Below are positions 55,662 to 64,000 of a stretch of 64,000 bases of DNA, piece by piece. Under the pieces are notes generated by a model that was not told where the DNA came from, ran no database searches, and saw only the letters and a program-made list of their open reading frames with translations. The first letter of the stretch is position 1. Every line of letters starts with the position of its first letter. The translations under genes and the position numbers were made by a program. The stretch comes from Pseudomonas frederiksbergensis (GTDB taxonomy: Bacteria; Pseudomonadota; Gammaproteobacteria; Pseudomonadales; Pseudomonadaceae). The DNA is taken from the NCBI RefSeq assembly GCF_003732665.1, contig NZ_MOBP01000009.1, positions 210,622 through 274,621 on the forward strand, written 5' to 3'.

Positions 55662-56016
55662 GCCAAAAAACCAAACACAAACCAGACACCGATTTCAAGC
55701 GCTTTTATTGCCTTTGTCTGGTTGAACCAAACGTATTTCAAGAAGCCCAAACCGCACGAGCGGATGGCTACTGTTTTTGAGCCCAAAAAGGCAAAAACGG
55801 TACGGGTGTTGCAGTCCCCAACTGTCGCCCCACAGGAATTCGGTTTTCAGCCCACGGCTTGAAACCAAAGACTTCGGCAAGGAAGCGGCGCTCAAAAGGC
55901 CCTTCCTGAACTGTCCCGAAGTTGTATGCCCGGCGCTCGCCGGTTGTAGTGCTTCAGGACGGAACGGTGGGCACCGTGATGGTGCCCAAACAAACATAGA
56001 GAACGTGGAGACACCC

Positions 56017-58911
56017 ATGCAAACCGACACAACTCGCGAGAACCCGCAGGGCACCTTGCCGCAGGCCGCTGATTCGACTTCGGATCTGTCCGCCACCGCG
56101 CCTGGCCAACTGCGCGTGATCAAGCGTAACGGCACTGTCGTTCCTTACACCGATGACAAGATCACCGTCGCCATCACCAAAGCGTTTCTCGCAGTTGAGG
56201 GCGGCACCGCTGCCGCCTCGTCGCGAATCCACGACACCGTTGCCCGCCTGACCGAACAAGTCACCGCGACCTTCAAGCGTCGCATGCCTTCGGGCGGCAC
56301 CATCCACATCGAAGAAATCCAGGACCAGGTCGAACTGGCCCTGATGCGTGCCGGCGAGCAGAAAGTGGCCCGCGACTACGTGATCTACCGTGACGGTCGT
56401 TCGAAAGAACGCGCTGCCCACGCGCCGACCGAAGAAGCCGTCAACGCTCACCCGTCGATCCGTATCACCCGCGCCGATGGCACCTTTGCTCCCCTGGACA
56501 TGGGCCGCCTGAACACCATCGTCACCGAAGCGTGCGAAGGCCTGGAAGAGGTCGACGGCGACCTGATCCAGCGCGAAACCCTGAAGAACCTGTACGACGG
56601 CGTGGCCCTGACCGACGTCAACACCGCTCTGGTGATGACCGCCCGTACCCTGGTTGAGCGTGAGCCGAACTACTCGTTCGTTACCGCCCGCCTGCTGATG
56701 GACACCCTGCGTGCCGAAGGCCTGAGCTTCCTGGAAGTCGCTGAAAGCGCGACTCACCACGAAATGGTCGACCTGTATGCCAAGGCCCTGCCGGCCTACA
56801 TCGCCAAGGGTATCGAATTCGAATTGCTGAACCCGATCCTGGCCACTTTCGACCTGGAAAAACTCGGCAAGGCGATCAACCACGAGCGCGATCAGCAGTT
56901 CACTTACCTGGGCCTGCAAACCCTGTACGACCGTTACTTCATCCACAAGGATGGTATCCGCTTCGAACTGCCGCAGATCTTCTTCATGCGCGTGGCCATG
57001 GGCCTGGCAATCGAAGAGAAGAACAAGGAAGACCGTGCGATCGAGTTCTACAACCTGTTGTCGTCCTTCGACTACATGTCCTCGACCCCGACCCTGTTCA
57101 ACGCCGGCACCCTGCGTCCACAGCTGTCCAGCTGCTACCTGACCACCGTGCCGGATGACCTGTCGGGCATCTATCACGCGATCCACGACAACGCCATGTT
57201 GTCCAAATTCGCGGGCGGCCTGGGCAACGACTGGACGCCGGTTCGTGCCTTGGGTTCGTACATCAAGGGCACCAACGGCAAGTCCCAGGGCGTGGTTCCG
57301 TTCCTGAAAGTGGTGAACGACACCGCCGTCGCCGTTAACCAGGGTGGCAAGCGCAAAGGCGCTGTGTGTGCCTACCTGGAAACCTGGCACATGGACATCG
57401 AGGAGTTCATCGAACTCCGCAAGAACACCGGTGATGATCGTCGCCGTACCCACGACATGAACACCGCCAACTGGATCCCTGACCTGTTCATGAAGCGCGT
57501 CTTCGATGACGGCCCGTGGACCCTGTTCTCGCCATCCGAAGTACCGGATCTGCACGACCTGACCGGCAAGGCCTTTGAAGAGCGTTACGAGTACTACGAA
57601 GCCCTGTCCCAGTACCCAGGCAAGATCAAGCTGTTCAAGACCATCCAGGCCAAAGACCTGTGGCGCAAAATGCTGTCCATGCTGTTTGAAACCGGCCACC
57701 CTTGGCTGACCTTCAAAGACCCGTGCAACCTGCGCAGCCCGCAGCAGCACGTGGGCGTGGTCCACAGCTCGAACCTGTGCACCGAGATCACCTTGAACAC
57801 CAACAAGGACGAGATCGCTGTTTGCAACCTGGGCTCGATCAACCTGCCGAACCACATCACCAACGGCAAGCTGGACACCGCCAAGCTGGAACGCACCGTG
57901 AACACCGCCGTTCGCATGCTCGATAACGTGATCGACATCAACTACTACTCGGTGCCACAAGCGAAGAACTCCAACTTCAAGCACCGTCCGGTCGGCCTGG
58001 GCATCATGGGCTTCCAGGATGCGCTGTACCTGCAGCACATTCCTTACGGTTCCGATGCTGCCGTCGAGTTCGCCGACAAGTCCATGGAAGCGGTCAGCTA
58101 CTACGCGATCCAGGCTTCCTGCGACCTGGCCGACGAGCGCGGCGCCTACGAGACGTTCCAGGGTTCGCTGTGGTCCAAAGGCATCCTGCCGCTGGACTCG
58201 CAACAGATCCTGATCGAACAACGTGGCCAGAAGTACATCGACGTTGACCTGAACGAATCCCTGGACTGGGCACCGGTTCGCGCCCGTGTGCAGAAAGGCA
58301 TTCGTAACTCCAACATCATGGCCATCGCACCGACCGCCACCATCGCCAACATCACTGGCGTGTCGCAGTCGATCGAACCGACCTACCAGAACCTCTACGT
58401 GAAATCGAACCTGTCGGGCGAATTCACCGTGATCAACCCGTACCTGGTTCGCGACCTCAAGGCTCGCGGTCTGTGGGACTCGGTCATGATCAACGACCTG
58501 AAGTACTACGACGGTTCGGTACAGCAAATCGAGCGCATCCCGCAAGAACTCAAAGAGCTCTACGCGACTGCTTTCGAAGTGGACACCAAGTGGATCGTTG
58601 ACGCGGCCAGCCGTCGTCAGAAGTGGATCGACCAGGCGCAGTCCCTGAACCTGTACATCGCCGGCGCTTCGGGCAAGAAGCTGGACGTGACCTACCGCAT
58701 GGCTTGGTATCGTGGCCTGAAAACCACTTACTACCTCCGTGCCCTGGCCGCGACCAGCACCGAGAAGTCGACCATCAACACCGGCAAGCTGAACGCTGTT
58801 TCCAGCGGCGGCAACCACGGTGAAGATTCGGTCCTGGCCGCCCCGGCCGGTCCGGCGCCAGTGCCTAAGGCCTGCGCGATTGACGAGCCGGATTGCGAAG
58901 CTTGCCAATAA
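56017..58911 (+). CDS. nrdA: Class Ia ribonucleoside-diphosphate reductase, alpha subunit
   Basis: The 964-residue catalytic subunit reduces NDPs to dNDPs with a radical supplied by NrdB. Two ATP-cone domains lie at the N-terminus (VIKRNGTVVPYTDDKI at about 35 and IRITRADGTFAPLDMGR at about 150), as in pseudomonads. The catalytic parts include STPTLFNAGT, NLCTEI, CNLGSINLP and the C-terminal redox pair CEAC. MQTDTTRENPQ at 56017 follows GTGGAG. No nrdB gene follows within the window, and a terminator closes the gene. Confidence 0.97.
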   Translation: MQTDTTRENPQGTLPQAADSTSDLSATAPGQLRVIKRNGTVVPYTDDKITVAITKAFLAVEGGTAAASSRIHDTVARLTEQVTATFKRRMPSGGTIHIEEIQDQVELALMRAGEQKVARDYVIYRDGRSKERAAHAPTEEAVNAHPSIRITRADGTFAPLDMGRLNTIVTEACEGLEEVDGDLIQRETLKNLYDGVALTDVNTALVMTARTLVEREPNYSFVTARLLMDTLRAEGLSFLEVAESATHHEMVDLYAKALPAYIAKGIEFELLNPILATFDLEKLGKAINHERDQQFTYLGLQTLYDRYFIHKDGIRFELPQIFFMRVAMGLAIEEKNKEDRAIEFYNLLSSFDYMSSTPTLFNAGTLRPQLSSCYLTTVPDDLSGIYHAIHDNAMLSKFAGGLGNDWTPVRALGSYIKGTNGKSQGVVPFLKVVNDTAVAVNQGGKRKGAVCAYLETWHMDIEEFIELRKNTGDDRRRTHDMNTANWIPDLFMKRVFDDGPWTLFSPSEVPDLHDLTGKAFEERYEYYEALSQYPGKIKLFKTIQAKDLWRKMLSMLFETGHPWLTFKDPCNLRSPQQHVGVVHSSNLCTEITLNTNKDEIAVCNLGSINLPNHITNGKLDTAKLERTVNTAVRMLDNVIDINYYSVPQAKNSNFKHRPVGLGIMGFQDALYLQHIPYGSDAAVEFADKSMEAVSYYAIQASCDLADERGAYETFQGSLWSKGILPLDSQQILIEQRGQKYIDVDLNESLDWAPVRARVQKGIRNSNIMAIAPTATIANITGVSQSIEPTYQNLYVKSNLSGEFTVINPYLVRDLKARGLWDSVMINDLKYYDGSVQQIERIPQELKELYATAFEVDTKWIVDAASRRQKWIDQAQSLNLYIAGASGKKLDVTYRMAWYRGLKTTYYLRALAATSTEKSTINTGKLNAVSSGGNHGEDSVLAAPAGPAPVPKACAIDEPDCEACQ

Positions 58912-58945
58912 GCTGAGCCGGTAGGCGCTGAAAGGCGCTTATCTG

Positions 58946-58986
58946 AAACCCCCGATGAGCCTCTGGCTGGTCGGGGGTTTTCTTTT
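58946..58986 (+). terminator. Intrinsic terminator of nrdA
   Basis: AACCCCCGA pairs with TCGGGGGTT over a 15-base loop, followed by TTTCTTTT. It lies 35 bp after the nrdA stop. Confidence 0.9.
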
Positions 58987-59018
58987 GTCTGGGGGAAAGG
59001 GTTGTCTGGTCTGACGCC

Positions 59019-59090
59019 TTCGCGGGCAAGCCTCGCTCCTACAGGTTTTGTGTCGATCACAAACCTGTAGGAGCGAGGCTTGCTCGCGAA
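59019..59090. repeat. REPIN, mixed variant
   Basis: The left unit is CGCGGGCAAGCCTCGC and the right unit is GTAGGAGCGAGGCTTGCTCGCG, combining the head of one subtype with the tail of the other. The spacer is very short. Confidence 0.88.
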
Positions 59091-59141
59091 GAGGCCATCA
59101 CTGCCAACACAAATCGCAGCCCGGCAACAAACCCCGGACAT

Positions 59142-59166
59142 AAAAAAACCCCTCTTGCGAGGGGCT
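59142..59166 (-). terminator. Intrinsic terminator of flgE
   Basis: On the minus strand CCCCTC-GCAA-GAGGGG is followed by seven T residues, 23 bp after the flgE stop. Confidence 0.92.
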
Positions 59167-59188
59167 CTTTATGCCGCGCGCTCCAACA

Positions 59189-60520
59189 TCAGGTCATCTG
59201 AATGATGGTCTGCATGATGGTGCTCTGGGTGGAGATGGTCTTGGCGTTCGCCTGGTAGTTGCTCTGCGCCTTGATCAGGTTGACCAGTTCGTTGGTCAGG
59301 TTGACGTTGGACTCTTCCAGGGAGTTGGACTGGATGGAACCCAGAGTGCCGGTTTCCGGCGCGTCGTAGCCCGGGATACCCGAAGCGAACGTCTCTTTCC
59401 AGCTGGTGCCGCCAATCGCTTGCAGGCCTTGTTCGTTAGTGAAGCTGGCCAGCGCAACCTGGCCGATGGCCTTGCTCTGGTTGTTGCTGAAGTTGGCGAA
59501 CAGGGTGCCGGTGCCGTCGATGGTCAGGTTGGTGATCTGGCCGGTGGCGTAGCCATCCTGGGTCGGGATCGAACGCGCGGTGTCGGCGTTGTACTGGGTG
59601 GTATTGGCCATGGAGATGGTCACGCCTGCCGGGTTGGCGGCCGCGCCGTTGGCTTTCCAGACACCATTGGTGACGGTGCCTGGTATCCATTTTTTCATCG
59701 TCAGATCGCTGCTGATGATTGGAGTAGCACCGCCCGCCGGATCAGGCGTGCTGACCTGAGTCAACTTACCGTTGGTATCGAACGACAGGGTCGAAGCTAC
59801 CGGGGCAGTGACTTTCGGGTCGCTGCCGGTAGCATCCGGGTTGCGGCCGTCGACCAGGGTGTAGACCTTCCAGGTATTGGAACCGGTTTTCACCATGTAT
59901 TGATCCATGGTGTGCTGGTTGCCCTGGCTGTCATAGATCGGGGTGCTGAACGACTTGGTGTAGGTCGCCGTCAGCGTCGGGTCGAACTTGCCGGCCGGGA
60001 CGGTATCGTCGATGACCGCAGCCGTCGAGTTCAGGTTGATTGTCGACGTCACGGTCGAAGTGGTCTTCGGCGCCAGGTTCGAGGTGTCGAGTTTCAGGTC
60101 GGTCAACACGCCGTTGATGATCTTGCCGTTGGCATCCACGCCGTAGCCTTGCAGGCGGGACGTGTAATCGGTGTTGGTGATGAAACCGTCCTTGTCGACC
60201 TTGAACGTACCGTTACGGGTGTAGGACGTGGAACCGTTGTTGTTCAGGGTGAAGAAACCAGAACCGTTGATGCCCATGTCCAGCACGTTACCGGTGTTGT
60301 TGATGTCACCTTGGGTGAACTGCTGGGACACGTTGGCCAGGCGCACGCCGCTGCCGACGACCTGGCTGCCGCTGCCGAGTTTGGTCGCCGAGTAGACGTC
60401 TTCAAATTCGGTACGGGAGGATTTGAAACCGGTGGTCGCGACGTTGGCGATGTTGTTGCCGGTCACGTCCAGTTGTTTGTTGGCTGCATAGAGACCGCTA
60501 AGGCCGATATTGAAAGACAT
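59189..60520 (-). CDS. flgE: Flagellar hook protein FlgE
   Basis: The 443-residue hook subunit polymerises outside the cell to form the flexible hook. The N-terminal helix region MSFNIGLSGLYAANKQLDVTGNNIANVATTGFKSS and the C-terminal SNVNLTNELVNLIKAQSNYQANAKTI are the conserved assembly ends; the central part is Thr/Ser/Asn-rich and variable. There is no cleaved signal, as export uses the flagellar type III system. It is the last gene of flgB-C-D-E, followed by a terminator. Confidence 0.97.
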   Translation of the reverse strand: MSFNIGLSGLYAANKQLDVTGNNIANVATTGFKSSRTEFEDVYSATKLGSGSQVVGSGVRLANVSQQFTQGDINNTGNVLDMGINGSGFFTLNNNGSTSYTRNGTFKVDKDGFITNTDYTSRLQGYGVDANGKIINGVLTDLKLDTSNLAPKTTSTVTSTINLNSTAAVIDDTVPAGKFDPTLTATYTKSFSTPIYDSQGNQHTMDQYMVKTGSNTWKVYTLVDGRNPDATGSDPKVTAPVASTLSFDTNGKLTQVSTPDPAGGATPIISSDLTMKKWIPGTVTNGVWKANGAAANPAGVTISMANTTQYNADTARSIPTQDGYATGQITNLTIDGTGTLFANFSNNQSKAIGQVALASFTNEQGLQAIGGTSWKETFASGIPGYDAPETGTLGSIQSNSLEESNVNLTNELVNLIKAQSNYQANAKTISTQSTIMQTIIQMT

Positions 60521-60551
60521 ATTCCACTCCTTTGTGCCGGATTAGTCGGCT

Positions 60552-61277
60552 CTATATACCAATGGTTTGAACTTTGGACAGGGCAACCGGGCCCAGGCCG
60601 GCGAGGTTGAGCATCAGCTCGCCGCCAGTCTGGCTGAGGGTCACGCTGTTGACGGTGGCCGGCAGGTAAACCGCCAGGTCCGTCGCCGTGCCGTTGACCG
60701 GTGCACTGGCCTTGATGGTGTAAGCGCCGACCGGAACGGGGTTGCCGCTCGAATCCTTGCCATCCCATGTAAAGCTGGAACTGCCGACCGCGCGGGTGCC
60801 GAGGTCGATGGTACGAACCGTCTTGCCGTCTTTGTCGGCAATGGTCACGGTGCCGCTGGCAATCGACGACGTCAGGTTCACCGAGCCGTTGACAGGCTTG
60901 GTCGGATCGTCGACCTGGATATTGTTGGTCTGCACGATCACGGAACGGCCGACCAGGGACGAAGCCTGCAATGCCTGGGAAGAGCTGTAGTTGCCGGCGA
61001 TCGAGCTGACCGTGCTGTTGAGCGTGGTGATCCCTTCCAGGCTACTGAACTGGGCCAACTGGGCGACGAACGCACTGTTGTCCTGCGGGTCCAGCGGGTT
61101 CTGGTTTTTGAGCTGAGTAACCAGCAATTGCAGGAACGCATCCTTGCCCAACGTCTGGCCACCGGTCGCGGCGCCGGCCACGGAGCCAAGGCCATCGTTG
61201 GTGGTATTGGTTTTGACCGAAGAGTTGGCCAGGATGTCGTTAATGCTGAGGCCGCTGGTGGAATCGGTAACACTCAT
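60552..61277 (-). CDS. flgD: Flagellar hook-capping protein FlgD
   Basis: The 241-residue protein caps the growing hook during assembly. The conserved core is GKDAFLQLLVTQLKNQNPLDPQDNSAFVAQLAQFSSLEGI (about residues 44-83), with an Ig-like C-terminal domain (FTWDGKDSSGNPVPVGAYTI). It lies between flgC and flgE in the operon with gaps of 15 and 31 bp. Confidence 0.97.
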   Translation of the reverse strand: MSVTDSTSGLSINDILANSSVKTNTTNDGLGSVAGAATGGQTLGKDAFLQLLVTQLKNQNPLDPQDNSAFVAQLAQFSSLEGITTLNSTVSSIAGNYSSSQALQASSLVGRSVIVQTNNIQVDDPTKPVNGSVNLTSSIASGTVTIADKDGKTVRTIDLGTRAVGSSSFTWDGKDSSGNPVPVGAYTIKASAPVNGTATDLAVYLPATVNSVTLSQTGGELMLNLAGLGPVALSKVQTIGI

Positions 61278-61292
61278 CTGAGTCGCCCCTTA

Positions 61293-61736
61293 TCACTGAC
61301 CGAGGGTCAGGACCTTCTGCATCATGGTTTTGGCGGTGTTCATCATTTCGGCGTTGGTCTGGAACGAACGGCTCGCGGAAATCATGTCGGCCATTTCTTC
61401 GACGACGTTGACGTTCGGGTAGTAGACGTAGCCCTTGGCGTCAGCCGCCGGATGATTCGGCTCGTAGCGCGCTTCAAGGTTGCTCTGGTCTTCGACCACA
61501 CCCAGCACTTGCACGCCTTGGCCGGCGGCGTCCTGATTCTGGAACAGCGAATCACTGCCGCCGCTCTGGCCGCCCTGGAACATGGTGGCGAACACCGGGT
61601 GACGGGCGCGATAGGTCTGGTCGATGCTCGACGAAACGGTTTCGGCGTTGGCGATGTTCGAGGCGACGGTGTTCAGGCGAGTGGTCTGGGCACTCATGCC
61701 GCTACCGGCAATGTTGAAAACGCTGGCAAGTGACAT
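61293..61736 (-). CDS. flgC: Flagellar rod protein FlgC
   Basis: The 147-residue proximal rod protein has the N-terminal FNIAGSGMSAQTTRLNTVASNIANAETVSSS and C-terminal NVNVVEEMADMISASRSFQTNAEMMNTAKTMMQK motifs shared by rod and hook proteins. The gene starts three bases after the flgB stop. Confidence 0.97.
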   Translation of the reverse strand: MSLASVFNIAGSGMSAQTTRLNTVASNIANAETVSSSIDQTYRARHPVFATMFQGGQSGGSDSLFQNQDAAGQGVQVLGVVEDQSNLEARYEPNHPAADAKGYVYYPNVNVVEEMADMISASRSFQTNAEMMNTAKTMMQKVLTLGQ

Positions 61737-61739
61737 GAC

Positions 61740-62147
61740 TTACTCTCCACGCAGGGCTGAAACCAGCCCTTTGAATTTGCTGTTGAGCAGGGTGAAGCTG
61801 GCCTGGAAGCCGACCGCGTTTTCCGCGTAATTCGACTGCTCAAGCTGGGCGTCCACGGTGTTCTGGTCGATCGACGGTTGCATCGGCGTGCGATACAGCA
61901 GCGACTCGTCGCCATTGCCCAGTCCTTCAGCTTCGATATGACGGCTGTTGGTCATGTTCAAGGCGAAAGTACCGCCCTTGGTCTTCTCGTTCTGTGCGGC
62001 AAGCACTTTGGAGAAATCCAGATCCCGAGCCTTGTAGTTCGGGGTGTCGGCGTTGGCGATGTTGTTGGCCAGGACTTCGGCACGCTGGGCGCGGAAGCCC
62101 AGGGCTTGTTCGTGGATACCGAGCGCTTTATCGAAGCTGATGCTCAT
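61740..62147 (-). CDS. flgB: Flagellar rod protein FlgB
   Basis: The 135-residue rod protein starts MSISFDKALGIHEQALGFRAQRAEVLANNIANADTPNYKARDLDF, the rod-family signature. An upstream open-frame extension of 59 codons is part of the promoter region and is not used. It is the first gene of flgBCDE, read from a sigma-54 promoter about 45 bp upstream. Confidence 0.97.
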   Translation of the reverse strand: MSISFDKALGIHEQALGFRAQRAEVLANNIANADTPNYKARDLDFSKVLAAQNEKTKGGTFALNMTNSRHIEAEGLGNGDESLLYRTPMQPSIDQNTVDAQLEQSNYAENAVGFQASFTLLNSKFKGLVSALRGE

Positions 62148-62191
62148 GTCGGGAAACCTTCGGGTGACCTGATTTTTCGTAACATGAACAT

Positions 62192-62208
62192 AGCAAGCGG
62201 CGTGCCAA
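62192..62208 (-). promoter_or_regulatory. Sigma-54 promoter of flgBCDE
   Basis: On the minus strand TTGGCAC-GCCGC-TTGCT is a near-consensus RpoN -24/-12 element, 45-61 bp upstream of flgB. It fits FleQ/FleR control of class II and III flagellar genes in Pseudomonas. Confidence 0.88.
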
Positions 62209-62332
62209 TTCAAAAAAGCCCGTAAACCGGGGCTTTGCGGGCATCGGCAAAGCGGCAATGCCAGAAAAGCGGCAACGGGTTTCCGCTGGCTGCCGCTTTT
62301 CTGCCGCTTTCCCACGGGCAACACTTCCCCCC

Positions 62333-62422
62333 TGTGGGAGCGGGCTTGCTCGCGAAAGCGGTGGGTCAGTCGCTCGATTCATTGCCTGACCCACCGCTTT
62401 CGCGAGCAAGCCCGCTCCCACA
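62333..62422. repeat. REPIN (GTGGGAGCGGGC type)
   Basis: A 90-bp inverted REP pair between flgB and cheR. The 363-bp gap also contains the flgB promoter and the cheR terminator. Confidence 0.95.
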
Positions 62423-62459
62423 TTAAGGTCAGTGGTGTTTGCGGAAAATCATCACGCAT

Positions 62460-62492
62460 AAAAAAGGGAGCCCCTGAGGACTCCCGTTTTTT
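62460..62492 (-). terminator. Intrinsic terminator of cheR
   Basis: GGGAG and CTCCC pair over a 10-base loop with A6 and T6 flanks, 18 bp after the cheR stop on the minus strand. Confidence 0.9.
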
Positions 62493-62510
62493 ATGGCTGC
62501 CGCTTTCGCA

Positions 62511-63338
62511 TCACTTCGCCTGATAGATGATCCCCGGGCTGCACTGGACCATCTGGTAATGATCCGGCAAACCGTTCAGCGCTTCGGAAGCACCAAGGAA
62601 CAAATAACCGCCCGGCTTCAACGTGCTGTGGATGCGCAACAGGATGTCTTTCTTCACCTCGGCGGAGAAGTAGATCAGCACGTTGCGGCAGAACACGATG
62701 TCGAACTTGCCCAGGGCCGCGTAGCTGTCCAGCAAGTTGAACGAGCGAAATTCCACGCGGCTCTTGATCGGCGCCTTGATGGCCCAGCGTCCCGGCCCTT
62801 TCGGGTCGAAGTAACGCTGCAGGCGCTCGGGCGACAGACCGCGGCCGATCGCCAGGCTGTCGTACTCGCCGGTCTTGCAGTTGGTCAGCATGGTGCCGGA
62901 CAGGTCGGTGGCAATAATCTGCGCACCCATCTTCAACTGGCCCATGTTGGTCCGTTCGAACTCGTCGATCGACATGGACAACGAATACGGTTCCTGGCCC
63001 GACGAACAAGCCGCCGACCAGATGCGCAGGCGTTGACCGGGAGCTGCCTTGATCGCTTCGGGCAGCACCTTGTTCTTCAAGACTTCAAACGGATAGGTGT
63101 CACGAAACCACAGGGTTTCGTTGGTCGTCATGGCATCGACCACCATCTCGCGCAAACCGCTGCGCGGCTGGGTCTGGATGCGCTGGACCAGCTCACCCAA
63201 GGACTTGATGCCCTGCTGTTCCATCAGTTTATTGAGACGGCTCGAGACCAGGTACTGCTTGTTTTCACCGAGCAAAATGCCACAGGCTTTCTCCAGGAAG
63301 ACCCGGAACTGTTCGAAATCCAAATTACCTGTAGACAA
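62511..63338 (-). CDS. cheR: Chemotaxis methyltransferase CheR
   Basis: The 275-residue enzyme methylates glutamates of chemoreceptors with SAM. An N-terminal helical domain (FEQFRVFLEKACGILLGENKQYLVSSRLNKLM) precedes the methyltransferase domain with RIWSAACSSGQEPYSLSM and FDIVFCRNVLIYFS. The start appears to be TTG at 63338, after GAGGCGG. cheV lies 46 bp upstream on the same strand, matching the cheV-cheR order next to flgB in Pseudomonas. Confidence 0.95.
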   Translation of the reverse strand: MSTGNLDFEQFRVFLEKACGILLGENKQYLVSSRLNKLMEQQGIKSLGELVQRIQTQPRSGLREMVVDAMTTNETLWFRDTYPFEVLKNKVLPEAIKAAPGQRLRIWSAACSSGQEPYSLSMSIDEFERTNMGQLKMGAQIIATDLSGTMLTNCKTGEYDSLAIGRGLSPERLQRYFDPKGPGRWAIKAPIKSRVEFRSFNLLDSYAALGKFDIVFCRNVLIYFSAEVKKDILLRIHSTLKPGGYLFLGASEALNGLPDHYQMVQCSPGIIYQAK

Positions 63339-63384
63339 AGATACCGCCTCTTAAATCGTGTTGACCGCCAGGGGCAAAAGGCCC

Positions 63385-64000
63385 CTAGCTGATATCTGCT
63401 GCTTTGATCCGGTCGACTACCCGGGATGCCAGGTCATCAGGCCGGAATTTGGCCAGGAAGTCATCGGCACCGACTTTCTTGACCATCGCCTGATTGAACA
63501 CACCCGACAACGAAGTATGCAGGATGATATGAAGCTTTTGCATGCGCGGGTCGCTGCGGATCTCCGCCGTCAGGGTGTACCCGTCCATCTCCGGCATCTC
63601 GATGTCGGAAATCATCATCAGGAACTCTTCTTCGGGCTTCTTGCCCTCATCAACCAGCTTGCGCAGGTAATCCAGCGCTTGCCGACCGTCGTTCAACGCC
63701 ACCACTTCGACGCCGACCGTTTGCAGGCAACGCGAGACCTGCTTGCGCGCCACCGACGAGTCATCAACCGTCAACACCCGCAAGGACAACGCCTTGTGCT
63801 GGGTCTCGACATCGACCACACCGACCGAAATCGCTTCCGGTGTCGGCGCGACTTCCGCCAGGATCTTCTCCACGTCGATGATTTCGACTAACTGATTGTC
63901 GACCCGAGTCACAGCCGTGAGGTAATGATCGCGTCCCGTGCCCTTGGGCGGCGGATGGATCTCCTCCCAGTTCATGTTGACGATGCGCTCTACCGACCGG
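63385..64000 (-). CDS. cheV: Chemotaxis coupling protein CheV, C-terminal part (cut by window edge)
   Basis: About 205 codons of the 3' end of cheV are present. A CheW-like domain (RSVERIVNMNWEEIHPPPKG...YLTAVTRVDNQLVEIIDVEKIL) is followed by a receiver domain (RVLTVDDSSVARKQVSRCL; Asp in MMISDIEMPEMDGYT; LAKFRPDDLA). CheV couples receptors to CheA and is adapted by phosphorylation. The frame continues past the edge, so the start is outside. Confidence 0.95.
   Translation of the reverse strand, partial: RSVERIVNMNWEEIHPPPKGTGRDHYLTAVTRVDNQLVEIIDVEKILAEVAPTPEAISVGVVDVETQHKALSLRVLTVDDSSVARKQVSRCLQTVGVEVVALNDGRQALDYLRKLVDEGKKPEEEFLMMISDIEMPEMDGYTLTAEIRSDPRMQKLHIILHTSLSGVFNQAMVKKVGADDFLAKFRPDDLASRVVDRIKAADIS

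Larger units (their letters stand above)
55284..56016 (+). promoter_or_regulatory. nrdA: Long upstream region and leader of nrdA
   Basis: The 733-bp gene-free region contains, in order, AT-richer sequence with two TGTATA motifs (55364 and 55379), a perfect DnaA box TTATCCACA (55575-55583), a 24-bp perfect palindrome (55638-55661) able to form a hairpin flanked by A and T tracts, and a GC-richer stretch of about 300 bp before a GTGGAG ribosome site. I see no convincing NrdR box. Confidence 0.65.

Noticed and set aside
55284..56016. NrdR boxes upstream of nrdA
   Set aside because: I looked for paired ACAC-AT-rich-GTGT palindromes about 31 bp apart and found none convincing.
55954..58908. A 984-codon open frame on the minus strand opposite nrdA
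   Set aside because: It mirrors nrdA in the antisense frame, as GC-rich third positions often do, and its translation shows no domain. nrdA is unequivocal.

Overview
The window is chromosomal DNA of a Pseudomonas, almost certainly of the P. fluorescens group. The evidence is GC-rich coding sequence throughout, gene blocks that follow Pseudomonas order (gacS-ldhA, rlmD-relA-mazG, oprH-phoP-phoQ, fabA-fabB, flgBCDE with cheR and cheV), and a dense scatter of paired GTGGGAGCGGGCTTGCTCGCGAA-type REP elements (REPINs) in nearly every intergenic gap. I see no rRNA, tRNA, prophage, transposase or CRISPR array.

Layout. 1-8.1 kb: the start of a chemoreceptor gene, a MocR regulator, two oxidoreductases, pyrF, a two-component system and an EF-hand protein. 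8.3-16.4 kb: a minus-strand lipid and housekeeping block with an AI-2E transporter, a DUF4892 protein preceded by a translationally coupled 22-codon ORF, two alpha/beta hydrolases, a hotdog thioesterase, an acyl-CoA ligase, sixA and gpsA. 16.6-23.6 kb: a plus-strand cassette of TonB-dependent receptor, periplasmic binding protein and hybrid histidine kinase with abutting or overlapping genes, then fabA-fabB. 24-32.9 kb: a small conserved protein, DUF2058, mazG, relA, rlmD, cysM and a two-component system in the position that PirRS holds in P. aeruginosa, but with no receptor gene beside it. 33-43 kb: gacS, ldhA, small envelope proteins, a TlpA-like thioredoxin, arsC-wrbA, a Tag-like glycosylase and ttcA. 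43-55 kb: a YIP1 protein, a SprT-like protease, a CoA-transferase, dctA with a clear sigma-54 promoter and distal palindromes, an AraC regulator, phoQ-phoP-oprH with a five-unit PhoP-box array, a dienelactone hydrolase, pcpS and an RstAB-like system. 56-64 kb: nrdA with a 733-bp leader, then the flagellar flgBCDE operon and cheR-cheV, running off the end.

How it fits together. Sensing and signalling genes are prominent: six histidine kinases (including GacS and a likely PA1611-type hybrid kinase that would feed the same Gac/Rsm network), five response regulators, a chemoreceptor, CheR and CheV. Membrane lipid synthesis is represented by fabA, fabB, gpsA, an acyl-CoA ligase and pcpS. The best-supported regulatory elements are the sigma-54 promoters of dctA and flgB, the 11-bp periodic PhoP array upstream of oprH, a Fur-like box at the PirR-like regulator, and several strong intrinsic terminators.

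The most interesting less-explained items are the receptor/binding-protein/hybrid-kinase cassette, the 22-residue GST-like peptide coupled to the DUF4892 gene, the receptor-less PirRS-like system whose kinase tail is encoded by a REP element, and the long nrdA leader with a DnaA box and a 24-bp palindrome. References to P. aeruginosa gene order are from memory, not from a search.
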